A DNA stretch of 64,000 nt from the NCBI GenBank assembly GCA_948579315.1, contig CAPAOL010000007.1, forward strand, positions 30,895 to 94,894, in the 5' to 3' direction. This document shows positions 18,285 to 26,405 of the stretch, piece after piece. Both the position numbers and the translations under genes were made by a program. The notes beneath the pieces were generated by a model, which saw nothing but the letters and a program-made list of their open reading frames with translations, was not told the origin of the DNA and ran no database searches. The DNA is from an uncultured Phocaeicola sp. (GTDB lineage: Bacteria; Bacteroidota; Bacteroidia; Bacteroidales; Bacteroidaceae). The first letter of the stretch is position 1. Each line of letters opens with the position of its first letter.

Positions 18285-19460
18285 TTATTTTCTCATGAAA
18301 TCTCCTTTTCCTCGAAAGAATCGGCAGAGCTTGAAATTCAGCGACTGTATAGGTTGGAGAAGGTCGAATACCGGTAATGAGAAATAGTATTTCCGGTCTT
18401 CTCCCATTTCTTTAGCTGTTTGATTGATGATGACAGCTTGTAGGATGAAGCGTAGCAACCAAATTAACAGTGCAATGCCTGCTGCCAACCAGTGTAAATT
18501 GAGAACTCCCAATGTAATTCCTATTATACAAGCAGCGTAGAATAACAGACGGGAGAAAGTCTCAAATCCTAGCAGATACCGTTGCGTCCCTTGGTAATAT
18601 TTTGCAGTAGCCATATAGCTTACTTTTTCTTCTTTCCATTCTTTGTAGCAATACACAGGATTTATCCGTGTGGTGGCGTTGATGTCTGTTTCGACGCGGG
18701 TGTTTGAAGGAGTAGCTAACTCGTTGATGAATAGATCATCCTCTCCACGTTGCAGATTCAGGTATTTGGAGAATCCTTTCTGCTGGAAAAACAATTCCTT
18801 TCGGTAAGCTAAGTTACGTCCGATACCCATATATGGTTTTCCGGCTAAGGCGAATCCCAGATAACGCAAAGATTGGAATAAAGTATCAAATGCGGTACGT
18901 TTGTGTAGCCATCCTCTTGTACGGTCATAACCGCTATACCCCAATACGATTTGAGTTTGTGGAGTGAAATTGCGTGCCATCAACTTTAACCACTGGTTAC
19001 TTGCCGGCATACAGTTTGTCTCTGTAAATACCAGCCAATCATGTTTACTGGCTTTAATGCCTAATGTCAGGGCCAGTTTTTTATGACTGATATAACGTGC
19101 GCTTTCAGGGGTAAAACTATGGTAAAGATGAGGATATTTTTCTTCCATCATACCCAGTATATCCTCGGTTTCATCAGTGGAAGCATCGTTGACGACAATT
19201 ACCTCAAACTGCGGATAATCTTGTTCTAGAATAGTTGGTAGGATTTTACGCAGGTTTTCAGCCTCATTGCGTACGCAGAGAATGACGGATAGCGGAGGCA
19301 GTTCTCGTGAAAAATGTACTTCTTCTTTGCGTACCGCTTTATTATGGGCATGTATCCGATTGTACAAGCCAAAATAATAGATAAGTTGAATGATAAAAAG
19401 AATACCTGCCGCTGATAAAACAATCAGTTCGGCAGTATTGAATGTAAATGTTTCCATCAA
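18285..19460 (-). CDS. Membrane glycosyltransferase family 2
   Basis: A 391-aa inner-membrane GT2 enzyme. There is one N-terminal helix (about residues 10-30) and a GT-A domain with LSVILCVRNEAENL, the nucleotide-binding VVNDASTDET, a TETNC segment where a DxD motif is usual, and RGEDDLFINEL. Two or three C-terminal helices follow. It builds a surface or lipid-linked sugar; donor and acceptor are unknown. It is a single gene facing the AI-2E transporter gene on the same strand. Confidence 0.82.
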   Translation of the reverse strand: MMETFTFNTAELIVLSAAGILFIIQLIYYFGLYNRIHAHNKAVRKEEVHFSRELPPLSVILCVRNEAENLRKILPTILEQDYPQFEVIVVNDASTDETEDILGMMEEKYPHLYHSFTPESARYISHKKLALTLGIKASKHDWLVFTETNCMPASNQWLKLMARNFTPQTQIVLGYSGYDRTRGWLHKRTAFDTLFQSLRYLGFALAGKPYMGIGRNLAYRKELFFQQKGFSKYLNLQRGEDDLFINELATPSNTRVETDINATTRINPVYCYKEWKEEKVSYMATAKYYQGTQRYLLGFETFSRLLFYAACIIGITLGVLNLHWLAAGIALLIWLLRFILQAVIINQTAKEMGEDRKYYFSLPVFDLLQPIQSLNFKLCRFFRGKGDFMRK

Positions 19461-19513
19461 ATTTTAGTGTCGTTTTTACAACGGCAAAAGTACACAATTT
19501 TTCGGTAGTTCCG

Positions 19514-20539
19514 TCATCTCGACGGGAGGTTATTTCGTAAGTCGAGATATTCTTTCTTAAACATATTCACAAAAAGGAAGAATAGCGAAAGTAATAGCGG
19601 ACCGAAGATCACTCCCATAAACCCAAATATCGGTAGACCGATGACTACTCCGAAAATGGTGATAAGCGGATGTGTATCTGCCATTTTCTTTTGGAGAATA
19701 AACCGGATCAGGTTATCTGATTGTGACACGACGATAGCTCCGTAAGCGGCAATTCCGATAGCATTGAACCAGTCTCCGCTTATGGCAAGATAAGCGGCTA
19801 CCGGCAACCACACCAGTGCGGTGCCTACCATCGGAATAATGGTTGCAAAGCAGGTCAGAAATCCCAGCATCAATATGTTGGGTGCGCTGAAAAGAAAATA
19901 ACCGATCATGGCTACTCCTCCCTGAATGATAGCCAGCAAGGGAATACCGATGGCATTGGAACGAACAATCATATTGATTTCGTTGGTCACTTCTTGAGTA
20001 TTGCTCTCGTTAAATGGCAGAATGTCGTTGACGTATGCTTCCATTTTTTGTCCTCCGATCAACATGAAATAAAGTACAAAGATCATGACGAACAGGTTGA
20101 TGGCGAGACTGCTGATACTCTCCATTATGATTTGTCCGATACGGGGAAGCATGGAGACAATGAATGTCAATGTATCTTTTCCTAATACATCATATCCTGT
20201 TTTCTCTTTGATAAATTCGGCTACTTGTTGGATTGGTGCGATATACGTTTGTGGGTCCAGATTGATATCTTGTAGCTTGTTTACTATCATCCAGACGGTC
20301 AGTCCCAAGGGAATAAGGAAGACAAAAATAGTTTCTGCAGTGATCAGTAAAGCACTTAGGCTACGTTTTAGCTTTCGTTTTTCTACCAGATATCTCATCT
20401 GTCCGCGTACAAGAATATAAATAGTGAGTGCTCCCAATAATCCTCCCAGGAAAGGAGAGATTTGTCGGAAGATGATGATTCCCATAAATAGGATGATGAC
20501 AATGAGGGAATATTTCCAGTATTGTTCTTTGGTGCTCAT
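19514..20539 (-). CDS. AI-2E family transporter (PerM/TqsA-like)
   Basis: About 341 aa from the ATG at 20539 (MSTKEQYWKYS), preferred because the longer reading adds 31 poorly hydrophobic residues. Multiple membrane helices are visible (LIVIILFMGIIIFRQI, LFVMIFVLYFMLIGG, GFMGVIFGPLLLSLFFLF). The family mark GVVIGLPIFGFMGVIFGPLL sits near the C-terminus. Members export small molecules, autoinducer-2 or ions; the substrate cannot be told here. It is a single gene. Confidence 0.85.
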   Translation of the reverse strand: MSTKEQYWKYSLIVIILFMGIIIFRQISPFLGGLLGALTIYILVRGQMRYLVEKRKLKRSLSALLITAETIFVFLIPLGLTVWMIVNKLQDINLDPQTYIAPIQQVAEFIKEKTGYDVLGKDTLTFIVSMLPRIGQIIMESISSLAINLFVMIFVLYFMLIGGQKMEAYVNDILPFNESNTQEVTNEINMIVRSNAIGIPLLAIIQGGVAMIGYFLFSAPNILMLGFLTCFATIIPMVGTALVWLPVAAYLAISGDWFNAIGIAAYGAIVVSQSDNLIRFILQKKMADTHPLITIFGVVIGLPIFGFMGVIFGPLLLSLFFLFVNMFKKEYLDLRNNLPSR

Positions 20540-20648
20540 ATCATGTGAAATTTGTTTATATAAACAACAATCAAGGTATAGGAAAGGTTTGTTTGATGGT
20601 GAGATAACGATATGAAAACAGTTTAGTTTCATTGAACGGATATTCGTT

Positions 20649-20691
20649 AATATCCAATTGATTTATGTTAAATGTTAACGGATTGGATATT
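20649..20691. repeat. 10-bp inverted repeat upstream of AI-2E gene
   Basis: AATATCCAAT (20649-20658) and ATTGGATATT (20682-20691) are perfect mirror copies with a 23-bp spacer containing GTTAAATGTTAAC. It may be an operator or an RNA hairpin. Confidence 0.5.
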
Positions 20692-20734
20692 TCTATTAAA
20701 CCATGTTATAAGATAAGCTGCTTTGACCTGAAAA

Positions 20735-20765
20735 TTTGGAGATAACTGAAAAGCCCGTATCTTTG
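20735..20765 (+). promoter_or_regulatory. Promoter of a small RNA gene
   Basis: TTTG (20735-20738), exactly 19 bp, then TATCTTTG (20758-20765), a full consensus match on the plus strand. No plus-strand protein gene follows, only a short stretch ending in a terminator. Confidence 0.75.
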
Positions 20766-20771
20766 CAGTGT

Positions 20772-20837
20772 GTTTTTCATAGTATTAGATTTAAGGTTAA
20801 CAAAGATTGGCTGTCTGGGATAGATAGCCTTTTTTTA
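20772..20837 (+). ncRNA. Short non-coding RNA with own promoter and terminator
   Basis: The stretch starts about 7 bp after a perfect promoter. It ends at a hairpin (GGCTGTCT 20809-20816 with AGATAGCC 20822-20829, one G-U pair) and a T7 run (20830-20836), giving a transcript near 65 nt. The body holds TTTTTCATAGTATTAGATT and TAAGGTTAACAAAG. I recall this block as recurring widely in Bacteroides genomes upstream of unrelated terminators, possibly the Bacteroidales-1 RNA class; that name is not certain. It lies convergent to the HU-like gene. Confidence 0.65.
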
Positions 20838-20839
20838 TG

Positions 20840-21466
20840 TTATCTATTCGGCTCTGTTTGACTATCCTCTTGGTTTTTCACAAAAAGCATTTGATTTCCA
20901 CGTCCCATTTTACAGATTATCCCTTCTTTGGCAAACCGCTTTAAATCCTCCAATGCTTTATTTTTCAGTCGTCCGGTCAGTTCGGTATATGTAGTGCGCG
21001 TGATGAATCCATATCGGTTGACGTGTTCAAGTAGTATTCTTTTCAGTTCTTCGTCATCCAGTTGGCTTGAAACTTGAAAAAATAGTTTTTGAGCCCGTTC
21101 CAGTTTACCCGTTGCTTTCTTTTTGAATGTTTTGGAAGCAAGAAAATTCACTCCGTTGAATTGAATGGAAGGTGAACGCAGATCCTTTTTATCTTTCACC
21201 AGTCGGGATTTTATTTTTCCGGAAAAATAACCAAACTCACCTACTTCTACCCGGTAGCCTTGTCCTATGTATTCTCCCACGAGGTCTACAAGTTCCATTA
21301 GTGTACCTTCTACCACTCCCGGTTTGTATCCGGTGCGGGCAACGAGTTGTTTCAATAGTTGTTTGGTGTTGATAGTGCCGTTAAATACGATGCTGGGGTA
21401 CAACACATCCTTTTCTCCCTCTTTTGTAGTGAGAGCCGGTTTCTTCTTAAAGTCGTAATATGCCAT
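20840..21466 (-). CDS. HU-family DNA-binding protein with C-terminal extension
   Basis: A 208-aa nucleoid-type protein. Residues about 1-125 form an HU-like domain of the Bacteroides type (VEGTLMELVDLVGEYI, YRVEVGEFGYFSGKIKSR, IQFNGVNFLASK). The C-terminal part (LFFQVSSQLDDEELK, YTELTGRLKNKALEDLKRF) looks like a winged helix. It should bend or bind DNA. A promoter-like TTG-N20-TACCTTTA lies at 21651-21681, leaving a long 5' leader that holds a 42-bp palindrome. Confidence 0.8.
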   Translation of the reverse strand: MAYYDFKKKPALTTKEGEKDVLYPSIVFNGTINTKQLLKQLVARTGYKPGVVEGTLMELVDLVGEYIGQGYRVEVGEFGYFSGKIKSRLVKDKKDLRSPSIQFNGVNFLASKTFKKKATGKLERAQKLFFQVSSQLDDEELKRILLEHVNRYGFITRTTYTELTGRLKNKALEDLKRFAKEGIICKMGRGNQMLFVKNQEDSQTEPNR

Positions 21467-21582
21467 TAGTCTGATAATTAAATATATTCTCTGTATTCTT
21501 TATTGTTTTTTACTGTAGCTTTTATGAAACTGCTTAGTATAATTTTGCTCGTCCTGTTATAGGGGGACTATTGTCCTGTTAT

Positions 21583-21624
21583 AACAAAACAATTGTTTTC
21601 TTATAAGAAAACAATTGTTTTGTT
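21583..21624 (-). repeat. 42-bp perfect palindrome in the HU-like gene leader
   Basis: The 42 bases at 21583-21624 read the same on both strands, centred on TTATAA, with CAATTG inside each arm. It lies about 115-160 bp upstream of the HU-like start and downstream of its predicted promoter, so it would form a hairpin in the leader RNA. Next to it, GTCCTGTTATA is repeated (21551-21561 and 21573-21583). Confidence 0.85.
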
Positions 21625-21650
21625 GTAATGGGATAATGAAAATTATGCAG

Positions 21651-21681
21651 TAAAGGTATTTGTTTTATGTGAGACGAACAA
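21651..21681 (-). promoter_or_regulatory. Probable promoter of the HU-like gene
   Basis: The minus strand reads TTG (21679-21681), 20 bp, TACCTTTA (21651-21658), one base off the -7 consensus. The leader would be about 175 nt. Confidence 0.45.
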
Positions 21682-21836
21682 GTAATTGATGCGATGTTTG
21701 GGAATAATCTTCTAATGTATTGAACAAGTGAACGTTTCTTGTTCTGTGCCGAAAATTATGTTTTTCAGCATAAGTGGGTGTTTTTGTATACTAATATTGT
21801 TGTATTCTAAAAAAAATCCCTTAATATTGCATTTAT

Positions 21837-21857
21837 ATTATTTGTCAGACAAATAAT
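21837..21857 (+). promoter_or_regulatory. GntR/FadR-type operator of the sialic acid locus
   Basis: A perfect 21-bp palindrome (ten bases, central A, ten bases) with core TTGTCAGACAA. It fits the FadR-subfamily rule TNGTNNNACNA exactly and lies 24 bp before the regulator's start codon. Autoregulation and control of the downstream genes are inferred. Confidence 0.75.
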
Positions 21858-21880
21858 GCGGATAATAAAATTCTAATAAT

Positions 21881-22633
21881 ATGAAGATAGAAATTAATCA
21901 AACAACATTAATTGATCAGGTGGAAGACAGTCTGCTTACTTACTTTAAAAAGAATGACTTAAGACGTGGAGATTCAATTCCTAATGAGAATAATTTGGCT
22001 GCAGAATTAGGAGTTGCAAGGAGTGTTGTCAGAGAAGCATTAAGTCGTTTGAAAATGATGGGACTGATTCATGCACGTCCTCGCAAAGGAATGGTTCTGA
22101 CCGAACCTTCTATTTTAGGAGGGATGAAAAGAGTGATAGATCCTCGTGTTTTGAGTGAAGAAACTATTTTAGATCTGTTAGATTTCAGAATTGCACTTGA
22201 AATAGGAATATCAAGTGATATTTTTCGTAAGATCACTCCTAAAGATATTGAAAAGTTAAGCGAGATAGTGAAAATGGGAATTGTTTTTGAGAATAACGAA
22301 TACGCATTGATCAGTGAATCGGCTTTTCATACGAAACTATATGAGATCACAGGAAATAAAATAATATCCGAATTTCAGGAAATCATTCATCCTATACTTG
22401 TCTATGTGAAAGAAAAATTCAAAGATTACTTGAAACCTATAAATATAGAAATGAGCAAAAGTGGTAAAATAGCTACTCATGCTGACTTGCTGGATTTTAT
22501 AAAAAAAGGGGATGAAAAAGGATATCGGGATGCCATCGAAAGACATTTTGAGGTTTATAAGATTTTCAAGGTCAATCGGAGTCAGGAGTTGATGGCGGAA
22601 AAAGAAAATAATGAAAAGGTAGAAGGGATATGA
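21881..22633 (+). CDS. GntR/FadR-family regulator of sialic acid genes
   Basis: A 250-aa transcription factor. The N-terminal winged helix (about 8-75) contains GDSIPNENNLAAELGVARSV and VREALSRLKMMGLI. An FCD ligand-binding domain follows (LDLLDFRIALEIG, ESAFHTKLYEITGN, HADLLDFI). It probably senses sialic acid or a breakdown product, by analogy with NanR. Its stop overlaps the start of the next gene (ATGA), so it heads the nan operon. The matching operator is at 21837-21857. Confidence 0.85.
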   Translation: MKIEINQTTLIDQVEDSLLTYFKKNDLRRGDSIPNENNLAAELGVARSVVREALSRLKMMGLIHARPRKGMVLTEPSILGGMKRVIDPRVLSEETILDLLDFRIALEIGISSDIFRKITPKDIEKLSEIVKMGIVFENNEYALISESAFHTKLYEITGNKIISEFQEIIHPILVYVKEKFKDYLKPINIEMSKSGKIATHADLLDFIKKGDEKGYRDAIERHFEVYKIFKVNRSQELMAEKENNEKVEGI

Positions 22634-23697
22634 AAAGGCTGCATTTCATCATTTTATATTTATCCTTAGTGATATTGTTTATGAATACATCTTGTTTGGG
22701 AAAAAAGGAAAAGAAGATAGAGGTGCAATGGGAAAACTCATTGTCACTTCCGGGTTGTGCCGGCATGTCGGAAAACGTTGGGTTGGCAGGTGCGTATTCC
22801 GGGATAGTGGAAGGAAAGTTGCTTGTGCTGGGTGGAGCTAATTTTCCGGATAAGTATCCTTGGGAAGGAGGAGCGAAAACTTGGTGGTCTACTTTATATA
22901 GCTATGATTTACAAACGGGAAAATGGACTGTTTATGATGATTTTCTCGATCGCCCGCTTGCTTATGGAGTTTCAATAAGTTTGCCGGAAGGATTGTTGTG
23001 TATTGGGGGGTGTGATCGTACGCAGTGTAGTGATAACGTTTTCCTGATAAAGAAAGAAGAAGATTCATTTGTGATAGACTCGGTTAGTTATCCATCTTTG
23101 CCGGTTCCGTTGGCGAATGCAACGGGAGCAATGGGTGATAACTGTATTTATATTGCTGGGGGGCAAGAGACTATGGTAAATGAACAGTCGACTCATCATT
23201 TTTACATGCTGGATTTGATGCATAAAGAAAGAGGATGGCAAGAAATGCCGGATTGGAATGGTCCTTCTCTTTCCTATGCAGTAGGTGTGGCGCAAGGAGA
23301 ACGATTTTATCTTTTCAGTGGAAGAAGTTATGCTCCGGATGAGGCGATGGTAGAACATACGGAGGGGTACGTATTTGAGCCAAGCATTGGAAAATGGAGT
23401 AAAATGACCGGTTCTTTTCCTGTAATGGCGGGGACTGGTGTATCATACGGGGAGGATAAGATTCTGTTAATTGGGGGAGTGGAAGAGATTCTTCCTACAT
23501 CTCCCGAGCATCCGGGATTCAGCCGTAAGTTACGGGTAGTCAGTACAAGTACGAATTCTTTGGTAGATTCGCTCGAATGTCCTTATCGCATTCCGGTCAC
23601 TACGAATGTTGTTTCTGTCGGAAATCAGATATTCATTGTAAGTGGTGAGGTACAGCCGGGAATACGGACGCCATTTATTCTAAAGGGAAGTTTCTAG
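22630..23697 (+). CDS. NanM-like kelch protein (sialic acid mutarotase family)
   Basis: A 355-aa exported lipoprotein (signal ending FMNTSCLGK). It carries kelch-type beta-propeller repeats, for example LLVLGGANFPDKYPWEGG, LLCIGGCDRT, CIYIAGGQE, FYLFSGRSY and ILLIGGVEE. NanM of E. coli converts alpha- to beta-N-acetylneuraminate in the periplasm; the GGANFPD start is close to that family. It lies between the regulator (4-bp overlap) and NanA (36 bp). The mutarotase role is inferred from family and context. Confidence 0.8.
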   Translation: MKRLHFIILYLSLVILFMNTSCLGKKEKKIEVQWENSLSLPGCAGMSENVGLAGAYSGIVEGKLLVLGGANFPDKYPWEGGAKTWWSTLYSYDLQTGKWTVYDDFLDRPLAYGVSISLPEGLLCIGGCDRTQCSDNVFLIKKEEDSFVIDSVSYPSLPVPLANATGAMGDNCIYIAGGQETMVNEQSTHHFYMLDLMHKERGWQEMPDWNGPSLSYAVGVAQGERFYLFSGRSYAPDEAMVEHTEGYVFEPSIGKWSKMTGSFPVMAGTGVSYGEDKILLIGGVEEILPTSPEHPGFSRKLRVVSTSTNSLVDSLECPYRIPVTTNVVSVGNQIFIVSGEVQPGIRTPFILKGSF

Positions 23698-23733
23698 GAA
23701 TAAAATGAAATATCAAATCTAATTAAATGCGTT

Positions 23734-24645
23734 ATGAACAATTATGAAAGACTGGAAGGTATGGTTGCGGCCACCTTCACCCCAATGGATGAAAATGGGG
23801 ATGTAAATTTATCTGTTATTGAAAAATATGCTGATTGGATCGCATCGACTCCTATTAAAGGGGTGTTTGTGTGTGGTACGACTGGTGAATTCTCTTCGCT
23901 GACGATTGATGAACGTAAATTAATTCTTGAAAAATGGGTTGCTTCGGCTGGTAAGCGGTTCAAAGTGATTGCCCATGTAGGTTCAAACTGCCAACGGGGC
24001 GCTATGGAACTGGCATGTCATGCAGAAAAAGCAGGAGCCGATGCCATTGCTTCAATAGCTCCGTCTTTTTTCAAACCGGGAACGGTAAATGAGTTAATTG
24101 ATTTTTTTGCTCCGGTTTGCGGGGCTGCCAGTGGATTGCCTTTCTATTATTATAATATGCCGTCGATCACAGGGGTTAATTTGCCGGTAGATAGATTTTT
24201 GGTAGAGGGCAAGAAGAAAATATCAAACTTGGTAGGTACTAAATTTACTCATAATAATCTGATGGAGATGGGGACCTGCATCGATTTGGAACAGCATAAG
24301 TTTGAAGTTCTGCATGGCTTTGATGAGATTCTGATTGCAGGTTTATCAATGGGAGCTGTGGCAGGCGTAGGAAGTACATATAATTATATCCCTAATGTTT
24401 ACCATGCTATTTTTGAGTCAATGAAGCAAAATGATGTGGAAACGGCACGTGCTTGGCAAATGAAATCTATACGTACGGTAGAAGTTATCATTAAATATGG
24501 CGGAGGCGTACGTGGAGGTAAAGCTATCATGAAATTAATAGGTATTGATTGTGGCAGTTGTCGTTTGCCAATTAAACCATTTTCAGTTGAGGAGTATGAC
24601 AAATTAAAAGGTGATTTGGATGCGATAAATTTCTTCGATTTTTAG
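23734..24645 (+). CDS. nanA: N-acetylneuraminate lyase
   Basis: A 303-aa TIM-barrel aldolase of the DHDPS/NAL family. It splits N-acetylneuraminate to N-acetylmannosamine and pyruvate in the cytoplasm. Seen: the pyruvate-binding CGTTGEF (47-53), the catalytic tyrosine region FYYYNMP (137-143) and the Schiff-base Lys170 in VGTKFTHNN. Sitting between NanM-like and sialidase genes makes NAL far more likely than dihydrodipicolinate synthase. A 116-bp gap with an imperfect hairpin follows. Confidence 0.9.
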   Translation: MNNYERLEGMVAATFTPMDENGDVNLSVIEKYADWIASTPIKGVFVCGTTGEFSSLTIDERKLILEKWVASAGKRFKVIAHVGSNCQRGAMELACHAEKAGADAIASIAPSFFKPGTVNELIDFFAPVCGAASGLPFYYYNMPSITGVNLPVDRFLVEGKKKISNLVGTKFTHNNLMEMGTCIDLEQHKFEVLHGFDEILIAGLSMGAVAGVGSTYNYIPNVYHAIFESMKQNDVETARAWQMKSIRTVEVIIKYGGGVRGGKAIMKLIGIDCGSCRLPIKPFSVEEYDKLKGDLDAINFFDF

Positions 24646-24656
24646 ACATAAAAAGA

Positions 24657-24714
24657 GGAGATGACAGTAAAAGTATATTGCTGGGGTTTGCTACTTTACT
24701 TCCTGTCTATCTCC
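24657..24714 (+). other. Imperfect hairpin between nanA and the sialidase gene
   Basis: GGAGATGACAG and AAGTA on the left pair with TACTT and CTGTCTATCTCC on the right, with small bulges. It has no T run, so it may be an mRNA-processing or attenuation structure rather than a terminator. Confidence 0.45.
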
Positions 24715-24761
24715 CCCTAATCTAGTTAAATGCGTTCAAAATTACCTAAAATAAAAATACT

Positions 24762-26402
24762 ATGAAAATGAGTAAGAAAATATTTATCATATTTTCGATG
24801 ATTTTGCTATGGATACCAGATATATCTTTGGGTAAAGATATAAGGTTCGAACTGGAAAGGCCTGTCATCCCTGTTTTGGTCAAAAAGCAGATTAATCCGA
24901 CTGTTAAGGCAACTTTGATTCAAACAAACAGTCGTCCTTACACTATCCGGCAGATTGATGTCGACTTGCAAGAAAGTACCGACTTGTCTGATATCCTTTC
25001 TGTTGCGGTATATGGAACTCATAAAAACGGGTTGATAGATGAATCCCGTCTGATATGTAAACCGATGCCCGCTGCACGGAAGATATCTTTTACAGATAAT
25101 ATACAAGTGAAAGATGATTCCTTGTCTTTTTGGATAGCAGTGACATTGAAGGATACGGTTCCACTGACACACCGCATTAGTGTGAATTGCAGCCGGATAA
25201 AAACCAGTCGGGGAGAACTGAAAGTCTCGAATAAGGAGGCTATTCCCCTAAGAGTGGGAGTGGCATTAAGACAGAAAGGACAGGATGGTATCGTTTCTTC
25301 ACGTATTCCGGGATTGGCTACCAGTAACAACGGAACTCTGCTGGCTATATTTGATGCCCGTTATGATTTGACTCGCGATTTGCAGGGAAACATAGATATC
25401 GCTCTTCATCGTAGCTTTGACAAAGGACTGACATGGCAACCCATCCAGACGGTGTTGGATATGGGAGAATGGGGAGGACTTCCGCAAAAGTTTAATGGAG
25501 TGAGTGATGCGTGCATCCTTGTGGATAAAAACACAAATGATATTTTTATAGCCGGATTGTGGATGCACGGTGCATTGGATGATAATGGCAAGTGGATAGA
25601 GGGCTTGAATGAAAACAGTACTTACTGGATACACCAGTGGCGAAAGAAGGGCTCACAACCCGGAATCGGTCTGAAAGAGACCTGTCAGTTCCTGATAACT
25701 AAAAGCACGGATGACGGACTGACATGGAGTTTCCCCGATAATATAACTGGTAAAACCAAACGTCCTGAATGGTGGTTGTTTGCTCCGGCTCCCGGACAAG
25801 GAATAACACTGGCGGATGGTACTTTGGTCTTTCCTACACAAGGACGTGATGATAAAGGAGCAGCATTCTCCAATATTACATATAGTAAAGACCACGGAAG
25901 GACATGGACAACCAGCAATCCGGCTTATTCGAATGTGACGGAATGTAATGCAGCCCAATTAAGTGACGGTACTGTAATGCTGAATATGCGCGATAACAGA
26001 AACCGGGGGAATAAAGAAGTGAATGGCCGGAGAATCTGTACGACAACAGACTTGGGCGAGACATGGACAGAGCATCTCACGTCACGAAAAGCATTGGTGG
26101 AACCGACGTGTATGGCAAGTTTACATCGCCATGATTATACTGTGGACGGAGAAAAGAAAAGCATACTATTATTTGCCAATCCCAGTGATTATAAGACACG
26201 GGATAAATTGACCTTGAAAGTAAGTTTTGACGACGGAATGACATGGCCTGAGAAATACTGGATTCTGTTTGACCAATATCGTAGTGCAGGTTATTCCAGC
26301 ATCACGTCAATAGATGAAAATTCAATAGGGATATTATATGAAAGCAGTCAGGCAAATATGGCTTTTATTAAAATTGATTTGGCGGAAATTTTAAACAGGT
26401 AG
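24762..26402 (+). CDS. nanH: Exo-alpha-sialidase GH33 with N-terminal beta domain
   Basis: A 546-aa exported sialidase; the signal peptide ends near residue 24. A beta domain (about 25-165, BNR-associated type) precedes the six-blade propeller. Seen: the RIP motif at Arg181 (SSRIPGLA), Asp boxes SFDKGLTWQ, STDDGLTWSF, SKDHGRTWT, TTDLGETWT and SFDDGMTWP, the arginine segment MRDNRNRG, and a C-terminal RSAGYSSI plus GILYESS for the Tyr/Glu pair. It releases terminal sialic acid from glycans. It ends 3 bp before the transporter gene. Confidence 0.9.
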   Translation: MKMSKKIFIIFSMILLWIPDISLGKDIRFELERPVIPVLVKKQINPTVKATLIQTNSRPYTIRQIDVDLQESTDLSDILSVAVYGTHKNGLIDESRLICKPMPAARKISFTDNIQVKDDSLSFWIAVTLKDTVPLTHRISVNCSRIKTSRGELKVSNKEAIPLRVGVALRQKGQDGIVSSRIPGLATSNNGTLLAIFDARYDLTRDLQGNIDIALHRSFDKGLTWQPIQTVLDMGEWGGLPQKFNGVSDACILVDKNTNDIFIAGLWMHGALDDNGKWIEGLNENSTYWIHQWRKKGSQPGIGLKETCQFLITKSTDDGLTWSFPDNITGKTKRPEWWLFAPAPGQGITLADGTLVFPTQGRDDKGAAFSNITYSKDHGRTWTTSNPAYSNVTECNAAQLSDGTVMLNMRDNRNRGNKEVNGRRICTTTDLGETWTEHLTSRKALVEPTCMASLHRHDYTVDGEKKSILLFANPSDYKTRDKLTLKVSFDDGMTWPEKYWILFDQYRSAGYSSITSIDENSIGILYESSQANMAFIKIDLAEILNR

Positions 26403-26405
26403 GTT

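Noticed and set aside
23734..24645. Dihydrodipicolinate synthase
   Set aside because: It is the same superfamily, but the gene lies within a sialic acid operon beside NanM-like and GH33 genes, which makes N-acetylneuraminate lyase the better call.
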